Source of the DNA: Candidatus Bathyarchaeota archaeon
GTDB taxonomy: Archaea; Thermoproteota; Bathyarchaeia; TCS64
Reading direction: 5' to 3'
Length of the DNA stretch: 7,391 bases
Assembly (NCBI GenBank): GCA_030601645.1
Contig: JAUWBQ010000087.1
Location: forward strand, 1 to 7,391
The notes under the pieces: model-generated
What the model was told of the DNA's origin: nothing
Seen by the model: the letters and a program-made list of their open reading frames with translations, nothing else
Databases searched by the model: none
Part shown: positions 5,346 to 7,391 of the stretch, piece after piece
Position numbering within the stretch: position 1 is the stretch's first letter
Layout: every line of letters begins with the position of its first letter
Position numbers and translations under genes: made by a program

Positions 5346-6110
5346 ATGGTTGTGATCGACGGTCATACTCATTTCGCCGGTCCTGGGAAGGGGCTCCCTC
5401 CGAACACGGTGGGGGATCTCCTCGCGATCATGGATGGAAACGGCATCGACTCCATCGTCACGTGTGCTCCATATTCATCGATAGGGAAGGACAGGACCTA
5501 CGACGATGTGAACCGATTCCTCGTGGACTCCATGTCAGAGGCGCCGGGGCGGATCGTTGGATTCTTGCGTGTTAACCCTCACCTCCAAGATCACGCACTG
5601 AAGAGCATCGAGGAGGGAATAAAGAATCAGGGCTTCAAGGGCATCAAGTTCCACCCGAGGAACGAGGCCTTCGCCACAAACAGCGAGGAACTGGTGTTCC
5701 CCATAGCCGAGCTGGCCACGAAGCTCGACGTTCCGATCCTCATCCACACCGGCGAACCCGACACGTACGGCTACGCCCAGCCTACCCTCGTCGGAGATCT
5801 TGCCGATTCCTTCCCTGATCTCACTCTGATCATCGGCCACATGGGCAAGCGCCTCTGTGATGATGCGATCTGCGTCGCAAGGTGGTTCGAGAACATCATA
5901 CTGGAGACCTCCTTCAGGAGCCACCGGGACATCGCAAGAGCCGTCAAGCGCGTGGGCGCCGACAGGGTGGTATACGGTTCGGACATGCCCTTCGGGGTTC
6001 CTGAGATCGAGATGATGAAGGTTCGATTGTGCGACATCGCCCCCGAGGAGAAGGAGATGGTCCTGGGGGAGAGCATGGCCAGGATCCTGGGCTTGGAGGT
6101 GGACGGATGA
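5346..6110 (+). CDS. amidohydrolase-2 family metal-dependent hydrolase/decarboxylase (apparently active)
   Basis: A compact 254-residue TIM-barrel protein of the amidohydrolase-2 family (COG2159, the ACMSD-like group), whose members hydrolyse or decarboxylate small aromatic or lactone-type substrates using one divalent metal. Every expected active-site motif is present: DGHTH (5-9; H7 and H9), NPH (77-79), GIKFHP (99-104; H103), LIHTGEP (132-138; H134), IIGHMG (162-167; H165) and GSDMPFG (211-217; D213). H7, H9, H134 and D213 match the metal ligands of the family, and H165 the catalytic histidine. The substrate cannot be read from sequence. At 254 residues it is short for the family. The ATG at 5346 is chosen because the conserved first strand VVIDGHTHF begins there; a longer frame from 5259 adds 29 residues of no family character and overlaps the divergent gene. 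It is translationally coupled to the next gene through an ATGA overlap. Confidence 0.9.
   Translation: MVVIDGHTHFAGPGKGLPPNTVGDLLAIMDGNGIDSIVTCAPYSSIGKDRTYDDVNRFLVDSMSEAPGRIVGFLRVNPHLQDHALKSIEEGIKNQGFKGIKFHPRNEAFATNSEELVFPIAELATKLDVPILIHTGEPDTYGYAQPTLVGDLADSFPDLTLIIGHMGKRLCDDAICVARWFENIILETSFRSHRDIARAVKRVGADRVVYGSDMPFGVPEIEMMKVRLCDIAPEEKEMVLGESMARILGLEVDG
6095..6100 (+). promoter_or_regulatory. Shine-Dalgarno site for the second amidohydrolase
   Basis: GGAGGT ends six bases before the ATG at 6107 and lies inside the last codons of the preceding gene. It supports 6107 as the start rather than the upstream in-frame ATG at 6029. It is the clearest ribosome-binding site in the window, as expected for an internal operon gene, in contrast to the leaderless-type first genes. 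Confidence 0.75.
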
Positions 6111-6820
6111 TTATCATCGACGGCCATGTTTTTCTCGGAAAGACGATATACATGGAGCAGAGCCCCGAGAAGCTGATCGCGAACATGGACAGGTCCAGCG
6201 TGGACCTCTCGGTTGTGGTTGCTCCGCCACCCGGACCTTTCTACACGGAAGCCAACGCGTACGTACTGAAAGCGGTAAAGAAGCATCCGGGCAGGTTAGC
6301 CGCTTTGTACAGGGCGAATCCCCATCTTGAAGGTGAGGCCGACAGGTTCAGGGAGGCTCTGGAGCAGGGTTTCGCCGGGTTGCAGTTGGACCCGACGAAT
6401 GACGGATACGGCGTTGGAGCCCAGATGATGGATCCACTGATCGAGGCAGCCAAGGAGAACGGAGCGCCGGTGTTCATCCACTCGGGGGACTCCATATTCT
6501 GCCCCCCAGAGGCCGTGGCAGACTTCGCCAGCAGATTCCAAGCGGTCAACTTCGTCACCTCGCAAAGCCGGAGAGCCTACAGAGCCGCTAAAGGCTGCGG
6601 CAACCTCTACCTCATGACGAGGCCCTTCCCCACATTAGCCTTCCAACGTGGATACGCAGATAATATAAATCTGGACAGGTTAATCTTCGCATCCGAGGCT
6701 CCACTCGGGAACCTTGAATTGGAGTTGAAAGGAGTCGAACTCTCTGAACTAGAAGATGAAACGAGGGAAAAGATACTCGGTAGAAATCTGCGAAGAATCC
6801 TTCACATTCCCTGGGACTGA
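6107..6820 (+). CDS. degenerate amidohydrolase-2 paralogue, probably non-catalytic
   Basis: A 237-residue homologue of the preceding protein, readily aligned with it: MIIIDGH against MVVIDGH, GRLAALYRANPHL (62-74) against GRIVGFLRVNPHL, FIHSGD (123-128) against LIHTGE, and a matching C-terminal E-x-x-x-ILG-x-x-x-x-RIL motif. Most active-site residues are changed. HxH has become HVF (F9), the FHP histidine is D95, the late GH is Q153, and GSD is ASE (E197). Only H7 and H125 of the four metal ligands remain. It therefore probably cannot bind the usual metal and may be a structural or regulatory partner of the first protein, or may have a different chemistry. The frame is intact over full length with no frameshift, so this is not a decaying pseudogene. 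The start at 6107 overlaps the previous stop (ATGA) and has a GGAGGT six bases upstream, implying coupled, roughly equal expression. A 10-bp palindrome GACCATGGTC directly follows the stop. Confidence 0.85.
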   Translation: MIIIDGHVFLGKTIYMEQSPEKLIANMDRSSVDLSVVVAPPPGPFYTEANAYVLKAVKKHPGRLAALYRANPHLEGEADRFREALEQGFAGLQLDPTNDGYGVGAQMMDPLIEAAKENGAPVFIHSGDSIFCPPEAVADFASRFQAVNFVTSQSRRAYRAAKGCGNLYLMTRPFPTLAFQRGYADNINLDRLIFASEAPLGNLELELKGVELSELEDETREKILGRNLRRILHIPWD

Positions 6821-6866
6821 GACCATGGTCAAAGCCATCCACCATTTAAATTCCAAAAAAGATATC

Positions 6867-6878
6867 ATATTTAATAAG
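6867..6878 (+). promoter_or_regulatory. TATA-like box upstream of the ABC transporter gene
   Basis: The 100-bp gap after the amidohydrolase operon is strongly AT-rich from about 6844 to 6880. ATATTTAATAAG at 6867-6878, preceded by an A-rich, BRE-like stretch (CAAAAAAG, 6854-6861), would start transcription near 6898. That leaves a leader of about 20 nt, which contains GAGG (6909-6912) eight bases before the ATG at 6921. It suggests that the transporter operon has its own promoter. Confidence 0.5.
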
Positions 6879-6920
6879 TAAAGACACAAGGAACTAGAGT
6901 CATAGACCGAGGCCCACAAG

Positions 6921-7391
6921 ATGACAATCCTTGAAATTCAAGATCTGAAGACCTACTACTCGACCCACAAGGGTGACGTTAAGGCGGTGGACGACGTCAG
7001 GCTCCAGATGGAGAAAGGAGAATCCCTCGGCCTGGTGGGCGAGTCAGGCTGTGGGAAGACGACCTTGGCGTTGGCCATCATGCGCCTCCTCCCCTATAAC
7101 GGCAGGATCGCCGGTGGCAAGATCTTACTCAACGATGTCGACATCATCGGCCTCGACGAGAAGACCTTCGACAAAGAATACAGATGGAAGAAAATGTCCT
7201 ACGTCTTTCAAGGGGCCATGAACGCCCTCAACCCCGTCTTCAAGGTGGGGGACCAGATCGCAGAAGCGATCACGATCCACGAAGACGTGGAGAAGAAGGA
7301 TGCCGTGGATAGAGCTCGGGAGCTTTTCAGCCTGGTGGGCATAGACCCGGATCGGGTGACCAGTTACCCCCACGAGTTGAGCGGCGGGATG
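6921..7391 (+). CDS. peptide/nickel-type ABC transporter ATP-binding protein (OppD/DppD-like), 5' part
   Basis: The first 157 codons of an ABC ATPase that continues past the window edge. It would power uptake of oligopeptides or related small solutes as part of a membrane complex with two permeases, usually a second ATPase (OppF-like) and a binding protein. Seen here are the opening ILEIQDLKTYYST (3-15), Walker A GESGCGKTT (40-48), the Q-loop region YVFQGAMNALNPV (94-106, Q97) that is characteristic of the Opp/Dpp family, and the start of the signature motif HELSGGM (151-157), exactly at the window end. Walker B and the family's C-terminal oligopeptide-binding extension lie outside. The ATG at 6921 follows GAGG by eight bases and precedes the first conserved strand. 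It lies on the same strand as the amidohydrolase pair, 100 bp downstream, with its own probable promoter, so the functional link is suggestive only. Confidence 0.93.
   Translation, partial: MTILEIQDLKTYYSTHKGDVKAVDDVRLQMEKGESLGLVGESGCGKTTLALAIMRLLPYNGRIAGGKILLNDVDIIGLDEKTFDKEYRWKKMSYVFQGAMNALNPVFKVGDQIAEAITIHEDVEKKDAVDRARELFSLVGIDPDRVTSYPHELSGGM

Noticed and set aside
6107..6820. Second amidohydrolase as a pseudogene
   Set aside because: The frame is complete, the start has a strong ribosome-binding site coupled to the first gene, and the structural motifs are kept; loss is confined to active-site residues.
6821..6830. Palindrome GACCATGGTC just after the second amidohydrolase stop
   Set aside because: Could be a regulator site or part of a terminator, but has only 10 bp, no loop and no T-run, and a single copy; too weak to call.
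7125..7373. Minus-strand frame within the ABC transporter gene
   Set aside because: Opposite strand of a clear ABC ATPase with Walker A, Q-loop and signature motifs.
1..7391. CRISPR array, tRNA, rRNA, insertion sequence
   Set aside because: No regularly spaced repeats, cloverleaf-like sequences, conserved rRNA stretches, transposase motifs or flanking inverted repeats were seen on either strand.

Overview
The window looks like a piece of an archaeal chromosome. It carries a RIO2-family kinase with its N-terminal winged helix, a nucleotidyltransferase of an archaeal type, and genes of tetrahydromethanopterin (H4MPT) synthesis. Several start codons sit about 27-30 nt downstream of AT-rich TATA-like boxes and have no Shine-Dalgarno sequence, the layout of archaeal leaderless transcripts. 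The mix of H4MPT genes, amidohydrolases and a peptide-type ABC transporter would fit an uncultured lineage such as Bathyarchaeia or another TACK group, or a methanogen relative. That placement is inference only.

Left part (1-3804), a probable cofactor cluster. On the minus strand, in transcription order, lie a nucleotidyltransferase with an extra C-terminal domain (2785-1763), a DUF447 flavin-binding-type protein (1707-1057), beta-RFAP synthase (1075-98) and the first codons of a DHPS-like gene (70 to the window edge). Diverging from the nucleotidyltransferase on the plus strand is a CitG-like triphosphoribosyl-dephospho-CoA synthase homologue (2851-3804). No citrate lyase or malonate decarboxylase gene is visible, so the CitG-like protein more plausibly acts in the neighbouring H4MPT-type pathway. 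A single palindromic TATA box (CTTATAAG, 2811-2818) is placed to fire both ways.

Middle (3805-5285). RIO2 (minus strand) ends exactly where the CitG-like gene ends; the two stop codons abut as TGATCA. A 206-bp AT-richer gap with the RIO2 promoter follows, then an unrecognised 130-residue protein on the minus strand.

Right part (5346-7391). Two amidohydrolase-2 family genes overlap by ATGA and form an operon. The first keeps all the metal ligands of the family. The second is a clear paralogue that has lost most of them (HxH to HxF, late His to Gln, GSD to ASE) and looks like a non-catalytic partner. After a 100-bp promoter region comes the start of a peptide/nickel-type (Opp/Dpp) ABC transporter ATPase that runs off the window. 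The active/degenerate amidohydrolase pair, with the divergent orphan protein and the transporter next door, is the most novel-looking system here. The second point of interest is the CitG-like gene and nucleotidyltransferase beside H4MPT genes.

No rRNA, tRNA, CRISPR array, insertion sequence or obvious attachment site was found.
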